Notes under the pieces: model-generated
Told to the model about the DNA's origin: nothing
Databases searched by the model: none
Seen by the model: the letters and a program-made list of their open reading frames with translations, nothing else
NCBI RefSeq assembly: GCF_000189635.1
Contig: NW_002476544.1
Location: 1-64,000, forward strand
Source: Tetrahymena thermophila SB210
Lineage: Eukaryota > Ciliophora > Oligohymenophorea > Hymenostomatida > Tetrahymenidae
Reading direction: 5' to 3'
DNA length: 64,000 bases
Made by a program: the position numbers and the translations under genes
Shown here: in pieces, positions 12,401-25,100 of the stretch
Position numbering within the stretch: the first letter of the stretch is position 1
Layout: each line of letters opens with the position of its first letter

Positions 12401-15400
12401 TACAGTTTAATACCTTAGTGGTAATTCTATGCTAAATAATGTAACACTTCTTAATTGTATAGATACAAACTTCTCTATTCAAGCTCTGGAAGTTAAATTA
12501 TCTTATATTGCTTTAGATTATATTGAAGTTTCATAAGCTATTTTTAGTATTTAAGCTGAATAAATAAATTTGGATTATTTTAATATCACAAACACTAAAC
12601 CATTCTCAAAAGCAGTTGACAGTAAATTAATAGATATAAAAAGTTTCACAAATTCTTATATTAACAATGTATATTCATTAGATAATGAAATATCAATGGT
12701 TAATATAAATTAACAAAACAGAGGAGGATATGCTCATATTTCTTAATCAAAATTCATAAATTTCACAATATCAAATAATAATCCTTTGATATTTTTAAAT
12801 GGACTCATTAATATAGTTTTGGATAATCTTATAATTGAAAACGTGGTAAATATTTAAAATAAATATACTTCTATATTTGTAATTTAAGATTGTGATAGTG
12901 TAACTATAATTGATAGTTAATTTAGAAACAATACTAATAGTAATGGTCCTGGAGGAATTATTTATGCAGCTGAAAATAAAGTAATTAATATATTAAATTC
13001 AATATTTTGGTTAAATTAATGTTTGGCACTGAATGGAGGAGCTATATTCATATTAAATACAATTTAAACGGGTATTTTAAATTTAAATTAAGTACAGCTA
13101 ATTTCAAATAAAGCAATTTACTCTTCTGGAGGAGCCATTTATTTATAAAATAATAATTTAATAATGTAAAATTCTGTATTATCCTCTAACTTAGCTTAGA
13201 TAGGTGGTGGTATATACTATACACAAATAGTTCCATAATTTATTATTGATTTATAAAGTAGTAATAAGAATAATAACACTTTTAAAGATAATGTTGGAAG
13301 AATTTTTGGATAAAACTTTGGTTCTACTTTAAGGAAAGTGTATATTAATTTAGATAATATCGAAGCATCAAATAAAATTTTGAAATCTAACTAAGATAAA
13401 AACATACTAATCAAATAATTTAAAAGTGGAAATTAAATAAATTTTAAAAAAATATAGTTATTGGATGAAGAAGAAAACCCATTAAAGATACTAGATTTTA
13501 ATTCAGCTGAATTTATTTAATTGAGTAATGATGTGTAATCTTTAATAGAATAAATTAGTGTTTCGGTAACTTGGGAATAAGAAAATTAGTAAATATAATG
13601 TGTTGGTTAGCTATAAACAAAATAGTTTACAAATGGAGGCTTTAGCTTAGATGTTTAAATATTTTATAAGCCTGTGTCCAATATGACCCTAAAAATAGTA
13701 AGTAATATGTTTCCATAAATTAAAGACTCAAATGGAAATATTATAGTTATAGGAGGTTAAGCAGAATTAAATGTTTAAGTTTTTATGGAATAATGCTCAG
13801 TTGGAGAAATACTTATATAATATGGTAATTCTATTGCTTGTGAACCGTGTCCAGACGGAAAATACTCACTGAGTTAGAATGATACTTAATGTAAATTATG
13901 TCCTGATTCAGCTCTTAGATGTATCGGTTCAAATATTTATTTATAGAATGGATATTGGAGAGAAAATGCGAATACAGACAATATTTTATATTGTAGTTTT
14001 AATCCATTATCCTGTAAACCAGAAATTTCTACTTCTAAAGTAAAATAATTTTTTTCTAAAATAAATATTAATTAAAAAGAATTTATAATCTATTCAAAAC
14101 TTGAATAGTTTAAAAATATTTTGATATCCTTTTTTTAAACCAATTCTATAAAATTGAATTTTTATGTTTATAACTCTTAAATTTAAAAGTTTAACTGTGA
14201 TGTAGGTTACAAAGGACCTCTATGTCAGAGCTGCGATACATATGGTGATATATGGGAAGCTAAATATTCTGAAATTTTAAATCCTGGTCATTGCTATTAA
14301 TGTTAAGAAAACATAATCTAAATTATTATTTATAATTTGATTATCTTCATTTTAATATTTAGTTATATTTTAACTATCTTAAGAAGAATTATTAATTAAC
14401 TTGAAGTTAAACTCACTGGTTACTTCCTTAATAAATTGAATATTATTTACTTAGGTTCAACTTGTAATCATTTCTTTTTTTTATTTAAATCATAGTTTTT
14501 CATTTTTTAAAAAAAAGTAAGTTAGCTAGATAGATCATAAATTTTATCTAAGATTCTAACTGACCATTTATAAATATTATCTTTAATATGCACTTTTACA
14601 TTCAAAATGCCAAGCTCATTTACTCTTCCTATACAGATATCAGGAAATCCTACTAGCTTGACTAGTAAGTCTATCGATTGTGTTTTTTCACATTTTCCAT
14701 AATTATAACCTTTATGGTTATTTTAATCTCTATGGTCTTTTTGTCTGCCAATAGGAATATTTTTATTATATATTCTAATTGGAGTTGTTTATTTGGTATT
14801 TAAATCAAATATCTTTTTAAAATACCTACTTACTACAGTTATATTTATTTACTTTTACTTCTTTCCAATGATTATTACTCTAGCAATCAGGTCAGTTAAC
14901 TGTATAACTATAGGAAATAAAAATTATTTAGATTTAGACTTGAATGTTGAATGCTTTGATAAAGATGAGCACAAGCCTTTTATATTTTATTATAGTATTC
15001 CAGTAATATTACTATGGGGCTTATTTATTCCTATATTACTTTACTTTAAAATTTCTCAGACTAAATAATAAAATAAATCTATAATTATACAAATTAAATA
15101 TTCTTACTTATTTGCAGGTTACAAAGAGAGATATTATTTCTGGGAATTTTGGAAATTATTTTGCAAAATGAAGTTGATTTTAGTATCGGTCCTATTTAAA
15201 CAAAATATTTATTTAAAGGTAATATAACTTTTCTACTTTTAGAAAAAATTAAAAATAAATTTTTATTTTTTGGTAAAAATTAAGTGATTTTTTTTTTCCT
15301 TGCATTTTTATAATATTTAATAACTTAAAATAAACTTTTACATTATATAATTGATATTTCTAATCTTTTATTTAAATAATATTTTTAATATGATAGGTAG

Positions 15401-16101
15401 GTACTATGAATACACTTTTGCTTTTCTAATTTTATTTACTTTTAAAATCTCAACCTTATGTTAGAAAATACTTTAATGATTTATAGCAAATATCTACATT
15501 TCTTTATACTTTATCTTTAAATTTGTGCTTTTTATAGATAATTAATGACCAAAATAGATCATATTATTAAAATGCTTGGATAATTTTAGTTTTCTTTATC
15601 AATCTTATTTTTATAGTTATTCTAATATTAGGTTTATTAAGATTTAATATACCAAAAGAAAGAAGGGATAGAAATTGCTTTTAAAATATAATATTTAAAA
15701 TTTATTATAAATATCCTGAATTATTTGATATTAAAATATAAAATTAACAAAAGATAAGCCTGCTTTTAAAGGTAAGAGAACTAAAAAATAAAATTAGATA
15801 GATGATAAGATATCAACAAAATTTTGATTTTTAAGAATCTCTTCAAAAACACTTTAACTAGAATAACTTTCAAAATATAAATCTATCCCCTCAATCTATC
15901 AAATTAACTTAAACAATCTCTTCTGAACCTGATGAAAAGTAAAAAATGTTTAAAGGTAATAATTCAATGAAAAATATGAGAAATAAATGGTCTTACTATA
16001 CTAGAAACCCTAAATCCAACTAAATATGTAATAATTAAACTATTTAATTTAATTTCACATAAAAAATTTTAAAAAAATAATAATAGAGCTCAAAGATATG
16101 A
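6473..16101 (+). CDS. Gene 2: giant signal-peptide / Cys-rich / beta-propeller-like / beta-helix / multi-membrane surface protein
   Basis: About 3,246 residues (TAA/TAG = Gln). Exons: 6473-7489, 7549-9879, 9933-10106, 10187-14463 (holding the 100-N gap), 14518-15218, 15397-16101; phases agree at every junction. Start chosen at 6473 because it gives a signal peptide (MNSFQITFCILVLVKFCIS) followed by Cys-x2-Cys repeats (QCSNECQTC, CVQCDENQKCLEC). Next come about 1,000 residues of beta-rich, propeller-like repeats, then a parallel beta-helix region with GGAIY/GGGIYY-type turns (about 1980-2500), then CEPCPDGKYS...CKLCPDSA and CDVGYKGPLCQSCD modules, then a multi-membrane domain and a charged tail. 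It is probably a cell-surface or secretory-pathway protein. Ligand and function are unknown. No break was found outside the gap. Confidence 0.85.
12050..12149. other. Assembly gap (100 N) inside exon 4 of gene 2
   Basis: Exactly 100 N, a typical placeholder length. Alignment by eye with gene 3 puts the flanks at 24745 and 25382, so about 636 bp are missing. 636 is a multiple of three and keeps the exon phase correct. The missing part encodes the region just before and into the beta-helix domain. Confidence 0.9.
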
Positions 16102-16504
16102 CTCCTTCTAACATGTCATCTTCTCAAAACACCTATTTTACTGGTGATTATATTCTTGAAGCTAATTCTCCAATACATAATCAAGATATATTCAAAACTT
16201 AAAATTGAATTAAAGTTTAAATTATTCTGTTTAATGATTAGTTAGTCAATCATTCGCTAATATAATTGTTTAAGTTTTTTTTTTCGTTATTGTATATCAG
16301 TAAATATATTATAAAAACTCTAATAATAAAAAAGAAACTTTTTCAAAATGTAATTTCAATTAAATTTTAAAAATTGTTATATATAGAAAAAAGTGCCGTT
16401 TGTCTCAGGAAAAAAGTAAAAAAAATATTTTATTTCTCCGGTCCCAAAAACTTTTGGAACTTTATTTTTACTCATCCTGTAGATACCTTTTTTTAGCGAG
16501 TCAA
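16102..16504. other. 3' flank of gene 2, no gene seen
   Basis: A/T-rich spacer after the TGA of gene 2. The first 300 bp or so match the 3' flank of gene 3 (29351 onward), for example TTCGCTAATATAATTGTTTAAG. The match ends near 16,375, where the gene 1-like relic region follows. Confidence 0.5.
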
Positions 16505-17640
16505 TTTTTTATAAGTATTTAGAGTCATAATTTTGAATAATTTATTTTCAATTCAACCAAATTTGTTAGTTAACCTTGGAATCAAGAATAAAAAATTTTA
16601 AATATTTTTTTATCATTTAAAATTAAAAAAATAATATTACAAGAGTTAAAATATTCATATCCATCCTTTTATTTTAAATACTTTGTTAAAACTTTTATAT
16701 TTAAAAATAATATTTAATAGTATTATAGATAGATATTATGAATCTTGTATGCTGGTCTATTTTTATCTATTAGTTAAGTCTAAACTATTTACTTGAGAAA
16801 AATTTAATAATTTATAACAAAAATCAATAGTTCTATGAACTTTTTCTTTGAATTTATGCTTCATTTAAAAGTGTGACTCTAAAATAATTTAGCATTTTAA
16901 AAGCTTTTAATGTTATTTGTCATTTTTGCTAATTTTTTATATATTTATTTTATTTATAGGGCTATCTAGATTATTAATTCCAGCTTAAAAGGAAGATAGA
17001 AATTTTATTTAAAATATTATTTTTTAAATTCCAAAAAGATATCCTTAATTTTTAATAAAACAAAAAAAAGGTAAAATCTTTGATAAAGCTAAGAAAAGTT
17101 AAACTTAGAATTAAATAATTTATGAAATATTTAATAGGCTACGACTTTTACTCTTCTTAATCTCTATAATAGTTCTTTAATATAAAAAAAACATAGAATT
17201 TATCTAATTTGCATAAGGCAAATCAAATTAATTAAATTTTATATTCAGAATTATCAGATGAAAAATATTTAATTTTAAAAAATAACAACACAAAAAAAAA
17301 TTTAGTAATAATTTACTATACTAGAAATGTGAAATCTAACTAAATATCTAATTTATTTTTTTAATCCTAATAAAAATAATTTAAATAAAAAACAAATAGC
17401 TTTAAAAACATCAAATCAAAATTTAAATGCAATTAATTATGAGAAGGATAATATTATGGAAACTTAAAATTCTTTAAAAAAATAGTAAAATTTTAGTAGA
17501 AGTATTTTATTTCAAATTTAGCTTTCTAAACATTAAAATTGGTTGTTTGCTATGAAGATAATTCTTTTTTAATGATATAATTTAATTAATATAATAAACA
17601 TTATTCATTTTCATTTGTATTTAAATATTTGCTTGCTATT
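16505..17640 (+). pseudogene. Relic of a gene 1-type last intron and last exon
   Basis: Begins in sequence like the gene 1 last intron (GAGTCATAATTTTGAATRATTTATT-type block, compare 1010 onward). It passes the splice acceptor (near 16,730, ATTATAG before ATGAATCTTGTAT) and runs through the gene 1-type last exon to the NYEKD tail region (near 17,440). Small deletions and substitutions break the frame. It resembles gene 1 and the 3423-4190 relic, not the gene 2 it follows. It is therefore a leftover of another array member, now placed between genes 2 and 3. Confidence 0.75.
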
Positions 17641-17830
17641 ATTTTAAAATATGGAGAATAAAACAGACATACTTAAAATGATTTTAAAATAAAAAGAGAT
17701 TAACACTGCCAAAATTAATTTTTAAATATAATATTTTGACTAAAAAATCCCCTCCACCTCATTAATAAAACATATAAAATATTCAATTAATTCAGTTTTT
17801 AAAAAGATTAAATAACCATATTTATGAATA
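17637..17830. other. About 190-bp insertion relative to the sister spacer
   Basis: The spacer after the first relic reads GCTTGCT then TTGACACAATTTAA (near 4247). Here the same two blocks are separated by about 190 bp, including a CCCCTCCACC stretch that is unusually C-rich for this window. The short word GCT occurs at both edges. Its origin is unknown. A small mobile insertion, a retained internal eliminated sequence, or a deletion in the sister copy would all fit. Confidence 0.45.
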
Positions 17831-18155
17831 AAGCTATTTGACACAATTTAACCCTTTAAATAATTTTAACATCAAAAGTATTATATTTATGATACAATGT
17901 ATTTAAATTTATTCATTAAAAAATAATAAAAATTTATTGAAATTCAAAAACTAATACACTCTTTCAACATAAAACAAAAATAAAGAGTATAATATAAATA
18001 TTTTTTATTTTTAATAAATTCATTTTATTGATATAATTTCTTGCATTTATCTTTTTAAATTTTAAATTATTTAAAAAAAATACTGGAGGGCTTTACTACT
18101 CATAGGATAGATTATAATCAAATTATATTCATTCAATTATTTTAGAATATATTAT
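17831..18155. other. A/T-rich spacer shared with 4249-4580
   Basis: Duplicate of the spacer downstream of the first relic (ACTAATACACTC, CATAAAACAAAAATAAAGAG, GGGCTTTACTACTCATAGG). No gene seen. Confidence 0.6.
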
Positions 18156-19186
18156 TGATCTAAAGATTAACAGTTATTTAATTAGATTTATTAAATGATT
18201 ATTTAAAAAACCTCATTGTCTAATCAGTTTAAAAAAATAGGTAAGCTCAAAAATGATCAAAACCTTCATTCAAAGATGAACGAAATTTTTGTAATTAATT
18301 ACTAATAATCTATTTATGATTTTTTATGTGAAGAAATTTATTGTTTAAATAACTATAAAAAACGTAAAGAAAATTTAAAAAATGTTGCTCTTATATTTTC
18401 TCTCAACTTTGATTATCTAAACATTAATAGTTATTTAATAAGGTTTTTAGATTAAGTGATCATTTAAAAAATCTCAATTTCTAATCACTTTAAAAAATAA
18501 TAAACTTAAAAATGATCAAAATCTTTATTCAAAAATGAGCCAAATTTTTTGTTATTGATTTAATAAACGTAAAGGAAATTTAAAAAATGCTGCTATTATA
18601 TTTTCTCTCAACTTTAATTATCTAAACATATTGTCTAATCACTTTAAAAAATATGTAAACTCAAAAATGATCAAAATCTTCATTCAAAAATGAATGATAT
18701 TTTTTGTTATTGATTACTAATAATAGATGTATGATTGTGAAGAAATTTATTATTTAATATCTATAAAAAATGTAAAGGAAATTTAAAAAATGCTACGTCA
18801 TCCTATATTCTCTCAACTTTGATTATATAACATTAATAGTTATTTAATTAGATTTTTAAAATAAGTAATCATTTCAAAAACCTCCTTTTCTAATCACTTT
18901 AAAATATATGTAAACTCAAAATTGATCAAAATATTCACTCAAAAATTAGTAATATTTTTTTTTATTGATTACTAATAATAGATGTATGATTTTTATGTGT
19001 GAAGAAATTTATTATTTAAATAACTATAAAAAAACGTAAAGGAAATTTAAAAAATGCTGCATCATCCTATTTTCTTTCAACATTTACTATTTAAACACAG
19101 AAAGTTGCTTAATTAGATTTTTAAATTAAAACATCATTTAAAAACCTTATTGTCTAATCAGATTAAAAAAACAGGTAAACTCAAAA
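18156..19186 (+). repeat. Tandem array of about four 5'-flank units upstream of gene 3
   Basis: Same repeat family as at 4686-6472. Unit starts lie near 18285, 18546, 18700 and 18957, preceded by a partial unit. One unit is internally shortened (18546-18699). The last unit leads straight into the ATG of gene 3 at 19187 through CAGGTAAACTCAAAA. Copy number differs from the seven units before gene 2, so the array length is not fixed between paralogues. Confidence 0.8.
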
Positions 19187-22100
19187 ATGAATTCATTAAA
19201 ATTTACTTTTTACATTTTTGTTCTAGTTAAATTTTGCATTTCTTTATAATGCGAATAAAATGAAATATATTCCTTGGTTACTTAATCATGCTTATAATGC
19301 TCTAATGAGTGCTAGACGTGCTTTAATACAAAACAATCTTCTTGCATAACATGTAAGTAGAATTTATTTAAAAGCTCTAATGATGATTCAGCTTGCGTTC
19401 AAAAATGCTAAATCAATGAGTTTTAAAATGAAAACAACGAATGTGTAAAATGCTAAGTGTTTGGATGTGTTTCATGTGATGAAAGCTAAAAATGTCTTGA
19501 ATGTGATTAAAATTTAAAGCTTGATTAAATTAATAATTAGTGTATACTAATGGATAATGTTTGCTCATATTTTAATGGTTTTATTTAGGGAACATCAAAT
19601 CTTGAAAAATGTTAAAAAGAATGCTAACCAACATTTTATTAAAATATGGAGGCTTAAACTTGTGAAGATACCATAAGTTGCATATAAATTCAAGAAAGCA
19701 AGAGATTCTCTTTTGAAAAAAGAGTAATAGAAGTCTAATAAATAAATTAAAATTAATATTTAGTAGAAGCATATGGTTGCACTTTTGCTTTATTAGACTA
19801 AAATTGGAACATAATAAATGTGTAAGTCTTGTAAAATTTAGAAAATTACAATGATTTATATGTTGTAGATGGAGTTGAAATTTAGAGAAATAGTTTTATA
19901 GTTGGAGATTAAGGGGGATGTTCTGCAGGAAGCAGGATAGTAGTTGTTAATTTTAAAACACTAGAAGTAGTTTTTTAATTGAATAATACAAACTATGATT
20001 ACTCAGTTAGCTATGTGGATTCAAAAAACTAAATTGCTTTTTTAAATTTAAATAACGGCAATACTATTATATGGTATGATGGTATAAAAAGATAGATAAA
20101 CCAACAAAATTTAGGATATTTTAGAAATATGTTTTTTTATTAAATTTAAAACAATACACTTACAAGTTATCTCATGTAGACAGGTCTTGGTGTATTTCAA
20201 GTAATTTTTTTAAATTTAAAAAAAATGTTTTTATTAGAAATTTTAAAATAATAGTTAGCAGTTTTGGACTCAAATAGATCTTTAAAATTTAATAATATTA
20301 ATTAAAAAAATTTGGATAATTAAAACTTTTTAAATCTTTATTAACAAAATGATTATTATATTTTATTTTCTTTTTAAACAAATTATATTTTTAAAATATC
20401 AAAAATAATTATAAAATAAGATCTTATAAGCATGGTCTAAATAATAAAATAGTTTGAATCAATTTTTACCATCTATTAATTAGTTTATTATTCAGAATTG
20501 CTTAATTCTCTTATTTTATAGAATTAAGAGCATTTCAACTTAGAAATATTGATGCTAAATAAATAATCAGAATAAGTAATATAATCAATGAATATAACAT
20601 CAACAAAACTAAACTCATTATAACTATTTGAAGATAAAGATACAAATTCTACTGTAGCTTTTATATTTTCTGATACTATTTAAATAATAAATATAACAAA
20701 TTTTTTAATTTTTTAAAATGAAAGATAATAATAAAATATTTTATATTAATTCTAGCCTTTGAATTATACTTTTATTACCAAGATATCACTTATTAGTAGT
20801 GTACAAATTATGAAAGATCAAAATACTATGGATTTTTATGTATCACAAGTCTTATCTTATTATTCTGCTAATTAATAATTTATAAGATTTAGATATAATC
20901 TAACTGATTTTACATATTAAATCAAATACTTATCACCATATTAATTTTAAACCCTTTATATATTTAAAATGTACGATATAAAGTAAAATCAATTAGCTGT
21001 AACAATGTCCAATGTTAGTAATAATTAATCATAGATTTATATTTTTGATGGTGAGTAAGGATTTGTAAATTAAACTATTGGATTTGTTATGATTTAAGAA
21101 TCAGCTTAAGGATATCAAAGAGCCCCTCAAATTAACACTCAAATTTTAAAAATAAAGCAAAATGGAAACATTACATTTGGAGCTTATACATTTGTTTAGT
21201 AAATAAACAATAGATATATTATACTTTAATCATACATAGGTTACATAATATACCAGTAGATAGTTGACATAATTCAACAAAAATAAATTTTGTCATATAA
21301 CTATAGTTATATTTATGATTTATATAATTTAGTTTATATTTAAAAAAGAAATATTTTAATAGTTAAAAATGTTCCTTAAATTTATAATTTAGATAACTCA
21401 GAATAGATCATAAATGATAAGGATAATTTTAATTTTTCCAATCTTGTAATAATCAATGATGATTATCTAATTTATCAATCTTATAATGATTAATAAGAAG
21501 CAATCTTGATTAAATTAGATTTATCTACAATTTAAAAAACTCAAATATTTAATTTTTAGTAAAGTACATACACTTTATTTTGGACTATAGACATTAATTT
21601 AATCTATCCCCTCATTATTAATAATGATATTATTTATTTATGCGATTAAATTTACTAATAATTTTGTAGACCTTTCTCTTTAAATCAATAGAATTTTATT
21701 ATGGACCCAACTGAGTTTTAACTACTCCCTCTTGCTAATCCTACAGCTGTATATTAAAAAACAAAAGAAATATTTATGTTTTACTATGGAACTATATTAG
21801 TATACTCATATGATTTACAAAGCTTAACTGAATTAAATCTTGGGATATAGTATCCATCTACGTCAACGTACTTTTTAAGTATTTTTTAAAATGATAGATT
21901 TGTATTTTACTATGATTAAGAAAACTTTTATAAATTTGACATGGAGCTTAGATAATTTTAAATTATAGAAGCTGCTACTTATTCACTTTATTAGATACTA
22001 AAATAAATTAACTTTTACACTTTGAGCAATACCTATGTAAAAAAATCTGGAAATATAATTGATATTGATAATATGATTATCATCAAAACATAATAAGAAG

Positions 22101-25100
22101 ATAATAATTTAATTGGTTAAATACAAATGGATGATACATAATTTCATATATTTTAATCATAAAATGGAGTTTATTGGCACAAAAATTTGTTTAATATACC
22201 TTTTTAAGTTCTTAATCTTACTACAAGTTAAGTTATTTTAGATTTTTATTTCTTAAATGGAAAAAATCTTATAGCCTTATACGACAGTAGTTGCTAATGT
22301 GTCTAAATTTGTGATATAATAAAAAATAAAGAGTTAGTTAGAGTAAATCAAGACAAGATTGAAAGCGATTTAATTGTACCAATAAAGATATTAGATTGGG
22401 ATCAAAATAGTTTTATATATGTGCAAGGACCAAATATGAATTTATTCAATCCAAACATAAATTAATAAAATAAACTAATCTCTAAGTTAGAATCGAATAT
22501 TATAGATTATTAATATTGTATGCAGCAATAAATCATAGTTGCTCAAACTTAAAACAAAAAATTATTCATCATTCAAGTAATTAATTTTAATTTATAAAAT
22601 ACTTTTTAATTTATAATTTAAACTAATAGATACTAACAGGGGTTTAATTACAAGTAAATACAAGTTTTAAATATATGGGAAAATAGAAAATTTTTCAACT
22701 TAAATTTAATTTGGTATGCACTGAAAATCTATTAATTATTTACTCTCCTGTTGTGAGAACTTTAGACTTAATTTCTGGTTAAGACATAAAATAATTTCAA
22801 AAAGTAATTGAATAATTTATGTTAAATATTTATTAGAATTATTTTTTAAATTTCTATTAATATTAATTAATTTTTATAATAGTTTTAGTCATAGTTCTCA
22901 TAAAATATAAACTACCTCTAAAATATCCCAATAATAAGCATCTAAAACAACCTATTTATATGCTTCTTAGAATAAGGACTGAATTACTTTCAAAAAAATG
23001 ACTTTTCTAAATATTTGACTTTATTTGATTACAGATAAAATAATACAAATATTTATTATGATATTAAATAAGAAATATTAATTGGAGTTACAGGTGTGAC
23101 AAAATAAATAAATATTATAACTATTCCTGGAGATCAAATTTTATTTACATACTATACAATAAATTCCTTTTTGTAAGGAGCTACCTATTATTTTTAGGAG
23201 TAAGCTAACTTAATTTTAGTTGATTCAACTCCTATTATATATTTATGCAACTACCTATAAAGAAATGTCACAACTTTCAATACATTTATCAAAGATACTT
23301 AGGGAATTTAGATGGAATAAAACAAATAGGTAATCTTCTTATATTCATACAAATTCATTTCCGCTCTAAAATTTCCAGAAATGTAGCTCATTGAAACTTT
23401 ATCTTTATAATAATATGATTAGACAAATATTTTAAACATATTTATTAATTCACAAATTTCAATATTGGTAGTGTAAACAAATACTGCATTTATTAGCTTT
23501 GATCTTACAGAAGTACTCTATGCAAGCGAAACTAACTTATTGTAGTATTAAAAAATCTAAAATGTTTACTTAAATGATGAATATTAAGTGTATTATAGCT
23601 TATCTAATCTCTCTTTGAATTTATTCAAAAATTCATAAATTGTTGATAGTTTGGTTTTTGAGCCATTTTAATAAAATGTTTATCCATATTTCACAGAACC
23701 AATACTAGTATCTGAAAATTAATTCATATACATTACATATAATTAATTAAGGTTGATTTAAGTTAACTTAGAAACAAATTCTTTAACATAAATATTTGAA
23801 ATTACATTGTAAAATACACCTGACAACTACTTTTTTGATTGTATATAGAATTAAGTATTTTTGCTTTACTGGTAAGATTTCAGATTAAATGCTATTAATT
23901 TATAAAACTAAAATTAAGGTGAGGTTTTTATAAAAAATTTATAGGAGTTTGACACATCTTAATCCTTAATTTGCAGTTAATTTATAGTTACAGCATCTAT
24001 TAATATCATTTAAATTTACAACATTTAAAAAAATATAATTAATATTATTGAATTACTTAATTTAGGCTAAATAAAATAAATTTTTAAATTACAGATTAGT
24101 TAATTTGAAAATGATATATCTAAAACTCCGTTTGAAAACTATGGTAGAATTAATAAAATGGATTAAATATAAAAAGGATAGTTTATAAAAAATATATTTG
24201 TTCTTTAACAAAATAGCGATGGCTATATTATTTCTATTCTTGATTTAGTAAGCAATCAAGTTATTTCGTAATAATATCTAAAGGAATATAAAATCATCAA
24301 CATAGTAAGTGATCCTTTTAAATAGATGATATATATTGTTAGCAATTAAGCAAATACGAATATTTTTAGTTATACACTAGAATTTATTACTTCAATATAA
24401 AATCCTTGCTTAAAGTAAGCATTTATATCTTACGATGTTAATTATGTTTATTCTATATGCCCTAATGATATAATTGTCTATAATAGAATAAGTTTTCAGC
24501 AGTAATTTTATACTATAAATAAAGGTATCTCAGAAGCAAATAATATAATAAATATGAACTATAATAATTTTATTATTATTGTTTAAAAAAAAAAATTGTC
24601 TGTATTATAATTGAAATATAATGACAATTATAAAATGATTTATGAGTATCATTAAGATAATTTATTTATATAAAGTTTTTAACTTATTAAAGACTTAAAT
24701 AATTAAGTTTATGCTTCTTTGATAGTGTCTAGCTATGATAATGTTTCTAAAATATTAATGCCTCTCTCATAAAATAATTTGTGTTCTATTTAAATTCAAC
24801 AGCAAAATAGACCATTTGAAAATGTCTACACAAAAACAATATTAGATTAGTAGACTTTATATTTGAATACTACTTAGTAGAAACTCTCTTTAATAGAAAT
24901 AGAATATTAAGATGGATAATTACTATAATAAATTGATGCTTAGGTATAATTTGAAAGCATTGAACCATCACATTAAATTGGCTTAAAGTTATTTTCTAAA
25001 AATATGTGCAAAATATTTTGGTAAGATAATATTAGCTTTTCTTAATTAATAAAAAATTTATTTTTAAAATAAATGTCTCTCATAATTTAAACATAAATTG

